Part shown: positions 15,548-22,776 of the stretch, piece by piece
Layout of the letters: the number at the start of each line of letters is the position of its first letter
How positions within the stretch are numbered: the first letter of the stretch is position 1
DNA from: Oscillospiraceae bacterium
GTDB lineage: Bacteria; Bacillota; Clostridia; Oscillospirales; Acutalibacteraceae
DNA: 34,306 nt
Direction of reading: 5' to 3'
Assembly (NCBI GenBank): GCA_031282735.1
Contig: JAITDE010000076.1
Span: 1 to 34,306 of the forward strand
Position numbers and translations under genes: made by a program
The notes under the pieces: model-generated
Databases searched by the model: none
The model's input: the letters and a program-made list of their open reading frames with translations, nothing else
Told to the model about the DNA's origin: nothing

Positions 15548-16984
15548 ATGCCGCACGATAGCTACGAAACCCCGCTCAACGCGCGCTATGCCAGCAAAGA
15601 GATGCAATACCTTTTTTCGCCCGATTACAAATTCCGCACATGGCGCAAACTCTGGATCGCGCTCGCAAAGGCGGAGCTTTCCCTCGGATTGGACGCCGTA
15701 TCGCAAGCGCAAATCGACGAAATGATGGCGCACAAGGACGATATCAATTACGAAACCGCCCAAGCGCAGGAGCGTAAGGTGCGCCACGACGTGATGGCGC
15801 ATGTGTACGCGTTCGGGGAGCAATGCCCGCTTGCGAAGCCCATCATCCATTTGGGCGCGACGTCCTGCTATGTGGGCGACAACACCGACATCATCACCAT
15901 GACGGAAGCCATGCGCCTCTTGCGGAAAAAGCTGGTGAACGTGCTTGATGTGCTGGGTCGGTTTGCGCATCGCACAAAAGATTTGCCCTGTTTGGCCTAC
16001 ACGCACTATCAGCCGGCACAACCGACGACAGTTGGCAAGCGAGCGTCTTTGTGGATGCAAGAATTGTTGTTGGATTACGAAGCCATTGATCATCAGATCA
16101 TGCAGATGCGCTTGCTCGGCTCAAAGGGTACGACAGGCACGCAGGCGAGCTTTTTGGAGTTGTTTGACGGCGACCATGAAAAAGTCAAAGAGCTTGACGT
16201 AAAAATCGCGCAGGAGATGGGTTTTGCGGGTTCTTACCCCGTGTCGGGGCAAACCTATTCGCGCAAAGTCGATGCGCAGGTGCTTGGCGTATTGTCGGGC
16301 ATCGCGCAATCGGCGGCAAAGTTTTCAAACGATTTGCGCTTGTTGCAAAGCCGGAAAGAACTGGAAGAGCCGTTTGAAAAAAGTCAAATCGGTTCGTCCG
16401 CCATGGCATACAAGCGCAACCCCATGCGCAGTGAACGCATTGCAGCCTTGGCACGTTATGTGATGGTTGACGCGCTGAATCCCGCAATCACGGCGGCGAC
16501 GCAATGGTTTGAGCGCACGTTGGACGATTCCGCAAACAAGCGCATCGCCGTTGCGGAAGCCTTTTTGGCGACCGACGCGATTTTGGAGCTTTATCTCAAC
16601 GTCGCCGACGGTTTGATTGTCTATCCGCAAATGATCCAAAAGCATTTGGCGGCGGAACTGCCGTTCATGGCGACCGAAAACATCATGATGGATGCCGTCA
16701 AGCGAGGCGGGGACCGTCAAGCGTTGCACGAGCGCATCCGCGTGCATGCGCAGGCGGCGGCTCAAGTCGTCAAAGCGCAGGGAGGTGAAAATGATTTGCT
16801 CAACCGCATTGCCGCCGATCCCCTCTTTGGCTTGCGGTTGGAGGAGTTGCAAAAAATGCTTGACCCAATCCGTTTTGTGGGACGCGCTCCGGAACAGACG
16901 GAGGGATTTTTGGAAACATGCATCGCGCCCATTCTGGCAAGGCATCGTGATTGCTTGGGCGTAACCGCCGAAATCAATGTGTGA
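15548..16984 (+). CDS. purB: Adenylosuccinate lyase
   Basis: This 478-residue protein of the fumarase/aspartase superfamily catalyses two purine steps: SAICAR to AICAR, and adenylosuccinate to AMP, each releasing fumarate. It shows the N-terminal PLNARYASKEMQYLFS of the PurB group, AQERKVRHDVMAHV, HLGATSCYVGDN, THYQPAQPTTVGKR and the superfamily signature SSAMAYKRNPMRSERI carrying the catalytic loop. ATG 15548 follows AAGGAG. Length and motifs are complete. It sits apart from other pur genes. Confidence 0.97.
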   Translation: MPHDSYETPLNARYASKEMQYLFSPDYKFRTWRKLWIALAKAELSLGLDAVSQAQIDEMMAHKDDINYETAQAQERKVRHDVMAHVYAFGEQCPLAKPIIHLGATSCYVGDNTDIITMTEAMRLLRKKLVNVLDVLGRFAHRTKDLPCLAYTHYQPAQPTTVGKRASLWMQELLLDYEAIDHQIMQMRLLGSKGTTGTQASFLELFDGDHEKVKELDVKIAQEMGFAGSYPVSGQTYSRKVDAQVLGVLSGIAQSAAKFSNDLRLLQSRKELEEPFEKSQIGSSAMAYKRNPMRSERIAALARYVMVDALNPAITAATQWFERTLDDSANKRIAVAEAFLATDAILELYLNVADGLIVYPQMIQKHLAAELPFMATENIMMDAVKRGGDRQALHERIRVHAQAAAQVVKAQGGENDLLNRIAADPLFGLRLEELQKMLDPIRFVGRAPEQTEGFLETCIAPILARHRDCLGVTAEINV

Positions 16985-16996
16985 GGAGAGATGAAT

Positions 16997-17164
16997 ATGG
17001 TATCGACAGGCGACCATCGCGAAGTCATCATTGGCATCATCACCGCTATTTTGCTGCTGTGCGTCGGCGTGGTTTGTTACGCGATTTTCGGGAAGAAAAA
17101 GGATACGGATGAAGAGGATTCCCCCGCGCCGGACGAGGATGCGAATCCGGGAAACACGCGGTGA
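16997..17164 (+). CDS. Small single-pass membrane protein
   Basis: A 55-residue ORF below the track's length limit directly follows purB. It has a short polar N terminus, one strong helix (VIIGIITAILLLCVGVVCYAIF) and a charged tail rich in Asp, Glu and Pro (KKKDTDEEDSPAPDED). The GAGGAG site at 16983-16988 overlaps the purB stop. It is 8 bases before ATG 16997 but only 2 before ATG 16991, so 16997 is preferred. Coupling to purB suggests translation in the same operon. I do not recognise a family. Confidence 0.55.
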   Translation: MVSTGDHREVIIGIITAILLLCVGVVCYAIFGKKKDTDEEDSPAPDEDANPGNTR

Positions 17165-17202
17165 TTGCGCATTTTTCGGTGCATTTACACATTGCTGTTT
17201 TA

Positions 17203-17236
17203 GCCCGTGGAATTTTTCTGCGGGCGCAAGCTTTTT
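17203..17236 (+). terminator. Possible terminator after the purB operon
   Basis: GCCCG (17203-17207) pairs with CGGGC (17221-17225), with a T-rich loop and a T-rich stretch after GCAAG. It resembles the hairpin at 1603-1637. The stem is short. Confidence 0.35.
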
Positions 17237-17306
17237 CTTTTGTCGAGAGGCGTATACGTTTTTTTGTTATCTTACGCAAAAACGACAGACCCGCATAAAG
17301 TAAAAA

Positions 17307-17336
17307 GCATTTGTCAGATTGTCCCCCGCATATATC
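17307..17336 (+). promoter_or_regulatory. SigE-like promoter of sigK
   Basis: GCATTTG (17307-17313), 15 bases, then CATATATC (17329-17336), against the sporulation SigE pattern KMATATT and CATACANT. Initiation near 17343 would give a leader of about 23 bases holding the GAAAGGGA binding site. A CATAAAGTA block at 17294 also fits the SigK -10 pattern CATA-N3-TA. These rest on matching known consensus by eye. Confidence 0.4.
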
Positions 17337-17365
17337 TGTTAGCAGATTGTGAAAGGGATGATTGG

Positions 17366-18052
17366 ATGCTTCAGATGTTTTTGGAACTTGTTTCGTCGCG
17401 TATTTTGTTTTTCGCCCTGCACCTGAGCAATACGGGATCATTTCCCGCGCCATTGAACGCGGCGGAGGAACACGAATGCCTTGTCGCCGCGGCGGCCGGC
17501 GATACCGCGGCGCGTGACCGCCTGATTGAACACAACTTGCGGCTTGTGGTGCATGTGATCAAAAAATATTTTGCCGCCAATGTGGAGCAGGACGATTTGA
17601 TATCCATCGGCACGATCGGTTTGATCAAGGCGATCGATTCGTTCAAAGTCGAGCGCGGCGCGAAACTTGCGACCTACGCCGCAAAGTGCATCGACAACGA
17701 GATTTTTATGTATTTCCGCAATCTCAAAAAAACCGCGCAGGATGTTTCCATGAGCGATCCAATCGACATCGACAGCGAGGGCAACCCGCTCACGCTAATG
17801 GATGTGATCAGCGAAGACGACACGATTTTGGACGACATTGATTTGTCCATCAAAACCGAACAGCTTTACACGTTTTTGAAGAATATGCAAGAATCGCGCG
17901 AAAAAGAGATTCTGATTTTGCGCTACGGCTTGTATGGAAACGATTATCACACACAAAGGCAGGTTGCAAAACGCCTTGGCATATCGCGCTCCTATGTTTC
18001 GCGCATTGAAAAAAAGGCGCTTGCGGCACTCCAAAAAGCAATCGGCAACTGA
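17366..18052 (+). CDS. sigK: RNA polymerase sporulation sigma factor SigK
   Basis: This 228-residue sigma-70 family protein has region 2 (IEHNLRLVVHVIKKYF, DLISIGTIGLIKAIDSF, ATYAAKCIDNEI) and region 4 with helix-turn-helix TQRQVAKRLGISRSYVSRIEK. The N-terminal hydrophobic stretch MLQMFLELVSSRILFFALHL matches the pro-sequence region of pro-SigK, which in Bacillus is removed by SpoIVFB on the forespore membrane. ATG 17366 is chosen because GAAAGGGA lies 7 bases upstream and the homologous proteins start here; the track start at 17207 adds unrelated sequence. The gene is continuous, with no skin-type insertion. It controls late mother-cell genes, which marks the organism as a spore former. Confidence 0.93.
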   Translation: MLQMFLELVSSRILFFALHLSNTGSFPAPLNAAEEHECLVAAAAGDTAARDRLIEHNLRLVVHVIKKYFAANVEQDDLISIGTIGLIKAIDSFKVERGAKLATYAAKCIDNEIFMYFRNLKKTAQDVSMSDPIDIDSEGNPLTLMDVISEDDTILDDIDLSIKTEQLYTFLKNMQESREKEILILRYGLYGNDYHTQRQVAKRLGISRSYVSRIEKKALAALQKAIGN

Positions 18053-18106
18053 CGGACGGCAAAACTGATTTGACAATCGTTCTTTCATTTTGTTGGCGAA
18101 GAAAGC

Positions 18107-18135
18107 TTGACGAATGCGCAAAGAAAGATTATAAT
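18107..18135 (+). promoter_or_regulatory. Strong sigma-A-type promoter of the rnf operon
   Basis: TTGACG (18107-18112), a 17-base spacer and a perfect TATAAT (18130-18135). Start near 18142 leaves a leader of about 27 bases with AAAGGAG before ATG 18169. Confidence 0.85.
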
Positions 18136-18168
18136 CAATCAGTCAGTTATCAAACAAAGGAGAACGCC

Positions 18169-19497
18169 ATGGGTATCTTCCAACAGCGGGGCATTCATGT
18201 TGTGCACAACAAGCACACAAGCAAAATCAAACCCGTGCGCATCGAAACTTGCGGTGAAGTCACGCTGATGATGAAACAGCACATAGGCACACCGTGCGAG
18301 CCGCTTGTCAAAGCGGGGGACGAGATTCGCTTGGGGCAGGTGATCGGCGACACGCAAGCGGGGCTTGCCGCGCCCATCCACGCGAGCGTTTCAGGCAAAG
18401 TGAAGCGCATTGAACAAATTCGCATCCTTACAGGTGAGGACGTGAAAGCCGTCGTGATTGCCTCAGACGGGCAAATGACACCGTTGGACGGCATCGCCCC
18501 GCCTGTGATAAAAACGCGGGACGACTTTTTTGCGGCAATCCGCGCGTCAGGATTGGTCGGTTTGGGCGGCGCGGGATTTCCCGCCCACGCAAAGCTCAAG
18601 AGCGCTTGCGGCGACGTTGATGTTTTGCTTGTGAACGCCGCGGAATGCGAACCCTATATCACGGCGGATCACCGCGAAACGTTGGATGCGGGAGACGACG
18701 TTCTGGAGGGCATTGCGCAGATTGCGCATTATTTGGGGATTCACAAGGCGATTGTTGGCATCGAAAGCAACAAAGGCGACGCGATCGGCAAGTTCCGTGC
18801 GCTGTGCGCCGCAGTCTCCACGCCCGAACTCAAAATCACGACTGCCGTCCTCCCGAGCCGATATCCGCAGGGGGCGGAAAAGATGTTCATCTATTCGCTC
18901 ACAAAGCGGATTGTGCCGTTGGGCAAATTGCCGTCGAGCATCGGCGCGTTGGTGATGAACGTGGCAAGCGTCGCGTTTTTGGCGCGGTATATCAAAACAG
19001 GTAAGCCGCTTGTGAGCCGCACGGTCACCGTGGACGGCGGCGCGGTGCAGTCGCCCATCAATGTGCGCACGCCCATCGGCATTCAGGTGCGCGAGTTGAT
19101 TGACTTTTGCGGATTGCAGGACGTGCGCCCAAAAAAAATCATTATGGGCGGTCCAATGATGGGTGCGGCGACGCCCGATTTGAACGCGGTGATCAGCAAA
19201 TGCAACAACGCCGTGTTGCTTTTTGACGATAAGCAGACGCAAAAACGTCCCGAAACCGCATGTATCCGTTGCGGCAATTGCGTGGCGGGGTGTCCCATGA
19301 AACTCCTGCCGCTCAAACTGGAGGCGGCATACCGCGCGAACGACACTGCCGCACTCACGCGTTTGGATGCCATGGGTTGCATGGAATGCGGGAGTTGTTC
19401 CTATGTTTGCCCCGCGAGCCATGAACTGGTGCAATGTATACGGTTGGGCAAGCGATTGTTGCGCGAAGCACAAAGCAGGGAGGGATCAAAAACATGA
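18169..19497 (+). CDS. rnfC: Rnf complex subunit RnfC
   Basis: The 442-residue RnfC is the peripheral NADH- and FMN-binding subunit of the ferredoxin:NAD oxidoreductase that couples electron transfer to Na+ or H+ pumping. Seen are the N-terminal RnfC barrel-sandwich region (HIGTPCEPLVKAGDEI), the Rossmann/NADH region with GLGGAGFPAHAKL and NAAECEPYITADH, and two 4Fe-4S motifs near the C terminus, CIRCGNCVAGCP and CMECGSCSYVCP. ATG 18169 follows AAAGGAG; the track's upstream start lies inside the promoter. Its stop overlaps rnfD (ATGA). First gene of the operon. Confidence 0.96.
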   Translation: MGIFQQRGIHVVHNKHTSKIKPVRIETCGEVTLMMKQHIGTPCEPLVKAGDEIRLGQVIGDTQAGLAAPIHASVSGKVKRIEQIRILTGEDVKAVVIASDGQMTPLDGIAPPVIKTRDDFFAAIRASGLVGLGGAGFPAHAKLKSACGDVDVLLVNAAECEPYITADHRETLDAGDDVLEGIAQIAHYLGIHKAIVGIESNKGDAIGKFRALCAAVSTPELKITTAVLPSRYPQGAEKMFIYSLTKRIVPLGKLPSSIGALVMNVASVAFLARYIKTGKPLVSRTVTVDGGAVQSPINVRTPIGIQVRELIDFCGLQDVRPKKIIMGGPMMGAATPDLNAVISKCNNAVLLFDDKQTQKRPETACIRCGNCVAGCPMKLLPLKLEAAYRANDTAALTRLDAMGCMECGSCSYVCPASHELVQCIRLGKRLLREAQSREGSKT

Positions 19498-20513
19498 GTG
19501 CCGAAGAAGAAAAAACATTGACGCCCGCATCGGGGCAGCAATTGGCGATCGTCAGCGCGACGCCGCACTTGCGCACACACCGCACAACGCAGGCGATTAT
19601 GTTGGATGTCTGCCTTGCGCTCATTCCCGCCGTTGCGGCATCGGTTTGGTGCTTCGGCACACGCGCGTTGATCGTCATGCTTTTTGCGGTGATCAGTTGC
19701 GTGGCGTTCGAGGCAATCACACGTATTGCGCTCAAACGCGCACAGACCGTGCAGGATTTGAGCGCGGTCGTCACAGGCTTATTATTGGGCATGAATTTGC
19801 CGCCGACGTTGCCGCTGTGGATGATACCGATCGGATCTTTTGCGGCGATCGTCGTCGTCAAGCAACTTTTCGGCGGAATTGGTCAAAACTTTGCCAATCC
19901 CGCAATTACCGCGCGGATTGTGCTGATGCTGTCGTTCCCCACACAAATGACAAGCTGGAACGCGGCAAACGGACACGCGTGGGGCGCGGATGCCGCCTCC
20001 GCCGCAACGCCCATGAAAGCGTTGACGGCAAACGAACTCGGCGCGTTTTCGGGCGATGATTTGCCTTCCATCCTTGATATGTTCGTGGGACGGCATGGCG
20101 GCAGTTTGGGCGAAACCTGCGCCGTCGCGCTCCTGCTCGGCGCGATCTATCTGTGCGTGTTCAGAGTCATTACGCCGCTGATTCCTTGTTTTTATATCGG
20201 CACGGTTGCGGTGATTACGTTCATTGCGGGCGGATTTGACGCACAATTCACCATCTATCACCTGCTGGGCGGCGGATTGATTCTCGGCGCGTGTTTTATG
20301 GCGACGGATTATGCGACTTCACCCGTGAACTGGAAAGGTAAAATTGTTTTCGCGATTGGTTGCGGCATACTCACAAGCCTGATCCGCCTTTTCGGCAGTA
20401 TGCCTGAGGGCGTATCGTTCAGCATTCTTTTGATGAATCTGCTTGTGCCGCACATCGAAAACCTCACCGCGCCGAGAACCTTTGGAAAGGAGCGGAAACG
20501 CCATGCAAAATAA
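19494..20513 (+). CDS. rnfD: Rnf complex subunit RnfD
   Basis: This 339-residue integral membrane subunit has about eight to ten helices. RnfD carries FMN covalently bound to Thr; the segment ASAATPMKALTA is the expected attachment region. VTGLLLGMNLPPTLPLW and GGIGQNFANPAITAR are typical family motifs. ATG 19494 overlaps the rnfC stop and follows AGGGAGGG. FMN attachment would need an ApbE-type flavin transferase, which is not in the window. The 3' end overlaps rnfG by 11 bases. Confidence 0.95.
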   Translation: MSAEEEKTLTPASGQQLAIVSATPHLRTHRTTQAIMLDVCLALIPAVAASVWCFGTRALIVMLFAVISCVAFEAITRIALKRAQTVQDLSAVVTGLLLGMNLPPTLPLWMIPIGSFAAIVVVKQLFGGIGQNFANPAITARIVLMLSFPTQMTSWNAANGHAWGADAASAATPMKALTANELGAFSGDDLPSILDMFVGRHGGSLGETCAVALLLGAIYLCVFRVITPLIPCFYIGTVAVITFIAGGFDAQFTIYHLLGGGLILGACFMATDYATSPVNWKGKIVFAIGCGILTSLIRLFGSMPEGVSFSILLMNLLVPHIENLTAPRTFGKERKRHAK

Positions 20514-21039
20514 GACGTTCGCCGAAATCGCGCGTCCCGCCTTGGTCTTGTTTTTGGTCTGCTTGCTATCCGCAACCGCACTGACAGTCGCCAACAGTTT
20601 GACGCGTGAAAACATCACAAAAAACGCCGCACAGCGCGCAAGCGACTCGCGCTCCGCCATTTTTCCGGGGGCGTCGCTCACGGCGCAGGCGATTGACGGC
20701 ACAACCTACTATAAAGCCGAAAAAAACGGCGTACTCATCGGCTACGCAATCGATGCCAGCGCAAAGGGATACGGCGGCGACGTCGGGATCATTGTCGGCA
20801 TTGGGGCGGACGGCAAAGTGCTCACTGTGCAAGTGGTCGCCGCCGACGGCGAAACGCCCGGATTGGGGCAAAATGTGAAAGACGCAAGCTTTTTGGAACA
20901 ATTCAAAAATCTGCAATCCGCTATGTCCGAAACGCAATTGGATGCCGTCGCCAGCGCGACCTATTCCAGCCGTGCGGTCATGGAGGGTGTCAATGACGCG
21001 CTCAGCTTATACGCGCGTTTTGCGGGAGGTGCTCAATGA
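20503..21039 (+). CDS. rnfG: Rnf complex subunit RnfG
   Basis: This 178-residue protein has one N-terminal membrane helix (PALVLFLVCLLSATALTVA) and an extracytoplasmic FMN-binding domain. The flavinylation motif is VASATYSS, where the Thr is the expected covalent FMN site. GETPGLGQNVKD is also typical. ATG 20503 follows AAAGGAG and lies inside the end of rnfD. The stop overlaps rnfE (ATGA). It passes electrons between the other flavin and iron-sulfur subunits. Confidence 0.95.
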   Translation: MQNKTFAEIARPALVLFLVCLLSATALTVANSLTRENITKNAAQRASDSRSAIFPGASLTAQAIDGTTYYKAEKNGVLIGYAIDASAKGYGGDVGIIVGIGADGKVLTVQVVAADGETPGLGQNVKDASFLEQFKNLQSAMSETQLDAVASATYSSRAVMEGVNDALSLYARFAGGAQ

Positions 21040-21731
21040 AATCAATCAAAAAAGAAAATCTTCTCCATGAACTGACAAAAGGATTTTTGAAAGAAAATCC
21101 TGTATTGCGCCTTGTGCTGGGCACTTGCCCGACCCTCGCCGTGAGCACGTCGGTGGAAAGCGCGATTGGTATGGGACTTGCCGCGACGGCGGTTTTGCTG
21201 TTCTCGAACATGCTCATTTCCGCGTTGCGCAAGGTCATCCCCGACAAAGTGCGCATCCCCGCCTACATCACCATCATCGCCGCGCTCGTCACGGCCGTGC
21301 AACTGCTGGTTAAAGCGTATCTTCCTGCGCTCGATCAAAGTCTTGGAATTTATCTGCCGCTCATCACGGTCAACTGCATCATTTTAGGGCGCGCTGACGG
21401 CTTCGCCAACAGGCACAGCGTCGCCGCGTCCGCGCTTGACGGGATCGGCATGGGGATTGGCTTCACCGCCGCACTGCTTGCCATGAGCGCAATCCGCGAG
21501 GTGCTCGGCGCCGGCACATTTTATGGTATATCCCTCTTCGGCGAAAATTACACGCCGATGTTGATTTTCATCCTGCCGCCGGGAGGATTTTTTGTCTATG
21601 GTCTTTTGACTGCGGCGGCAAACGCGATTGCCCGCAAGAAAAAAGCGCCGATCAAGGAATCTTTCGGCTGCGAGGGTTGCCCAAGTGCGGCCGGGTGCGC
21701 GGGCTGCAGTTCAAAGGAGGTTTTGGAATGA
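21036..21731 (+). CDS. rnfE: Rnf complex subunit RnfE with Cys-rich tail
   Basis: This 231-residue polytopic subunit is homologous to RnfA. The conserved LVLGTCPTLAVS segment carries the Cys that helps hold the membrane-embedded 2Fe-2S cluster between RnfA and RnfE. About six helices follow. After the last helix the protein continues with a Lys-rich turn and a short tail containing CEGCPSAAGCAGC, a C-x2-C-x5-C-x2-C array that could bind a metal or iron-sulfur cluster. ATG 21036 follows GGGAGGT. The stop overlaps rnfA (ATGA). Confidence 0.95.
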   Translation: MKSIKKENLLHELTKGFLKENPVLRLVLGTCPTLAVSTSVESAIGMGLAATAVLLFSNMLISALRKVIPDKVRIPAYITIIAALVTAVQLLVKAYLPALDQSLGIYLPLITVNCIILGRADGFANRHSVAASALDGIGMGIGFTAALLAMSAIREVLGAGTFYGISLFGENYTPMLIFILPPGGFFVYGLLTAAANAIARKKKAPIKESFGCEGCPSAAGCAGCSSKEVLE

Positions 21732-22315
21732 AAGAATACATTGCAATTCTTGCCACGGCGATTTTGACGCAAAACTTTGTGCTTGCAAAATTTTTGGGGA
21801 TTTGTCCTTTTCTCGGTGTCTCCAAAAAGGTGAACACCGCGTTGGGCATGAGCGTCGCGGTCATCTTCGTGATGTTGCTTTCCACCGTGGTCACTTACCC
21901 CATCAATCAATTGCTCGTGGCGCAGGATCTCGCGTTTTTGCAAACGGTCGTCTTTATTTTGGTGATTGCCGCGCTGGTGCAATTGGTGGAAACCACACTC
22001 AAAAAATTTCTGCCGCCTCTCTATGAATCACTGGGGATTTATCTTCCGCTCATCACCACGAACTGCGCCGTGCTGGGCGTGGTATTACTCAATATTTCGG
22101 AGGGCTACGGTTTTGCCGCGTCAATGATCAACACGTTGGGCGCGGGAATTGGTTTTTTGGTTGCAATGCTCCTGTTCGCGGGCGTGCGCCAACGGATGGA
22201 AAATAGCGATATCCCAAAAGCCTTTCAGGGTTTGCCGTCAACGCTGATCGCGGCGGCAATCACCTCGCTGTCGTTCCTGGGTTTTTCCAGATTGATTGAA
22301 GGTATGTTGGGCTAA
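21728..22315 (+). CDS. rnfA: Rnf complex subunit RnfA
   Basis: This 195-residue polytopic membrane subunit of normal length has the conserved ILTQNFVLAKFLGICPFLGV, whose Cys is the likely ligand of the 2Fe-2S cluster shared with RnfE. LGIYLPLITTNCAVLG is also typical. ATG 21728 overlaps the rnfE stop and follows AGGAGG at the end of that gene. In most clostridial operons rnfB follows; here a terminator and convergent genes follow instead. Confidence 0.96.
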   Translation: MKEYIAILATAILTQNFVLAKFLGICPFLGVSKKVNTALGMSVAVIFVMLLSTVVTYPINQLLVAQDLAFLQTVVFILVIAALVQLVETTLKKFLPPLYESLGIYLPLITTNCAVLGVVLLNISEGYGFAASMINTLGAGIGFLVAMLLFAGVRQRMENSDIPKAFQGLPSTLIAAAITSLSFLGFSRLIEGMLG

Positions 22316-22337
22316 TACTTCTTTTGAAAAAAGCGTC

Positions 22338-22384
22338 AAAAAAACCGCCCCACAGGAGTTCAAAACTCCCGCAGGGCGGTTTTT
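22338..22384. terminator. Bidirectional terminator between convergent operons
   Basis: ACCGCCC (22344-22350) pairs with GGGCGGT (22374-22380) around a second stem GGAGTT/AACTCC. An A-run precedes it and a T-run follows it, so it works in both directions: for rnfCDGEA and for the minus-strand pair ending at 22394. Confidence 0.9.
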
Positions 22385-22393
22385 ACATAGATA

Positions 22394-22732
22394 CTACCAA
22401 GAGATACCGTCGCCGCCAATGAAAATGTTGAGGAACGCACTCACGATTGCCGCGAGAGCTTGGCTGAATCCGACAAACGACATTTGATAAATTGCTGTAA
22501 ACAGCGGTTTGAAACTCTGCCACCAAATGTCCAGACGCGCAAAAAAGTCGTCACTTTCCTCTTCGTCCTCTTTCGGTTGTTCGGTGGGAGTCGTCGTGTT
22601 GGACGCTTCTTCTTGTTCGTCATCTTGATAGGTAACCGCAGTGTTCGTGTTTTGATTGGTTGCATACGCAACGGCAACCATCACCGACAACACGGTAATC
22701 ACGCACAGAACAACCGCTAAAACTTTTTTCAC
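22394..22732 (-). CDS. Small exported protein with acidic linker, unknown function
   Basis: The 112-residue protein has a signal or anchor helix (KKVLAVVLCVITVLSVMVAVAYA), then an acidic Thr/Glu-rich low-complexity linker (about residues 30-65) and an aromatic/hydrophobic C-terminal half (FVGFSQALAAIVSAFLNIFI). GTG 22732 is the start because AAGGAGGG lies 6 bases upstream; the track's ATG 22756 would overlap that site. It lies 44 bases downstream of the larger secreted gene and shares its transcript. No family is recognised. The layout resembles a surface protein with a C-terminal membrane-associating segment. Confidence 0.75.
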   Translation of the reverse strand: MKKVLAVVLCVITVLSVMVAVAYATNQNTNTAVTYQDDEQEEASNTTTPTEQPKEDEEESDDFFARLDIWWQSFKPLFTAIYQMSFVGFSQALAAIVSAFLNIFIGGDGISW

Positions 22733-22776
22733 AAAAAACCCTCCTTGTTTGGTCATTGACGCCTATTGGTCGCTTG

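Noticed and set aside
17366-18052. skin-type insertion in sigK
   Set aside because: The frame is continuous from pro-sequence to the region 4 helix-turn-helix.
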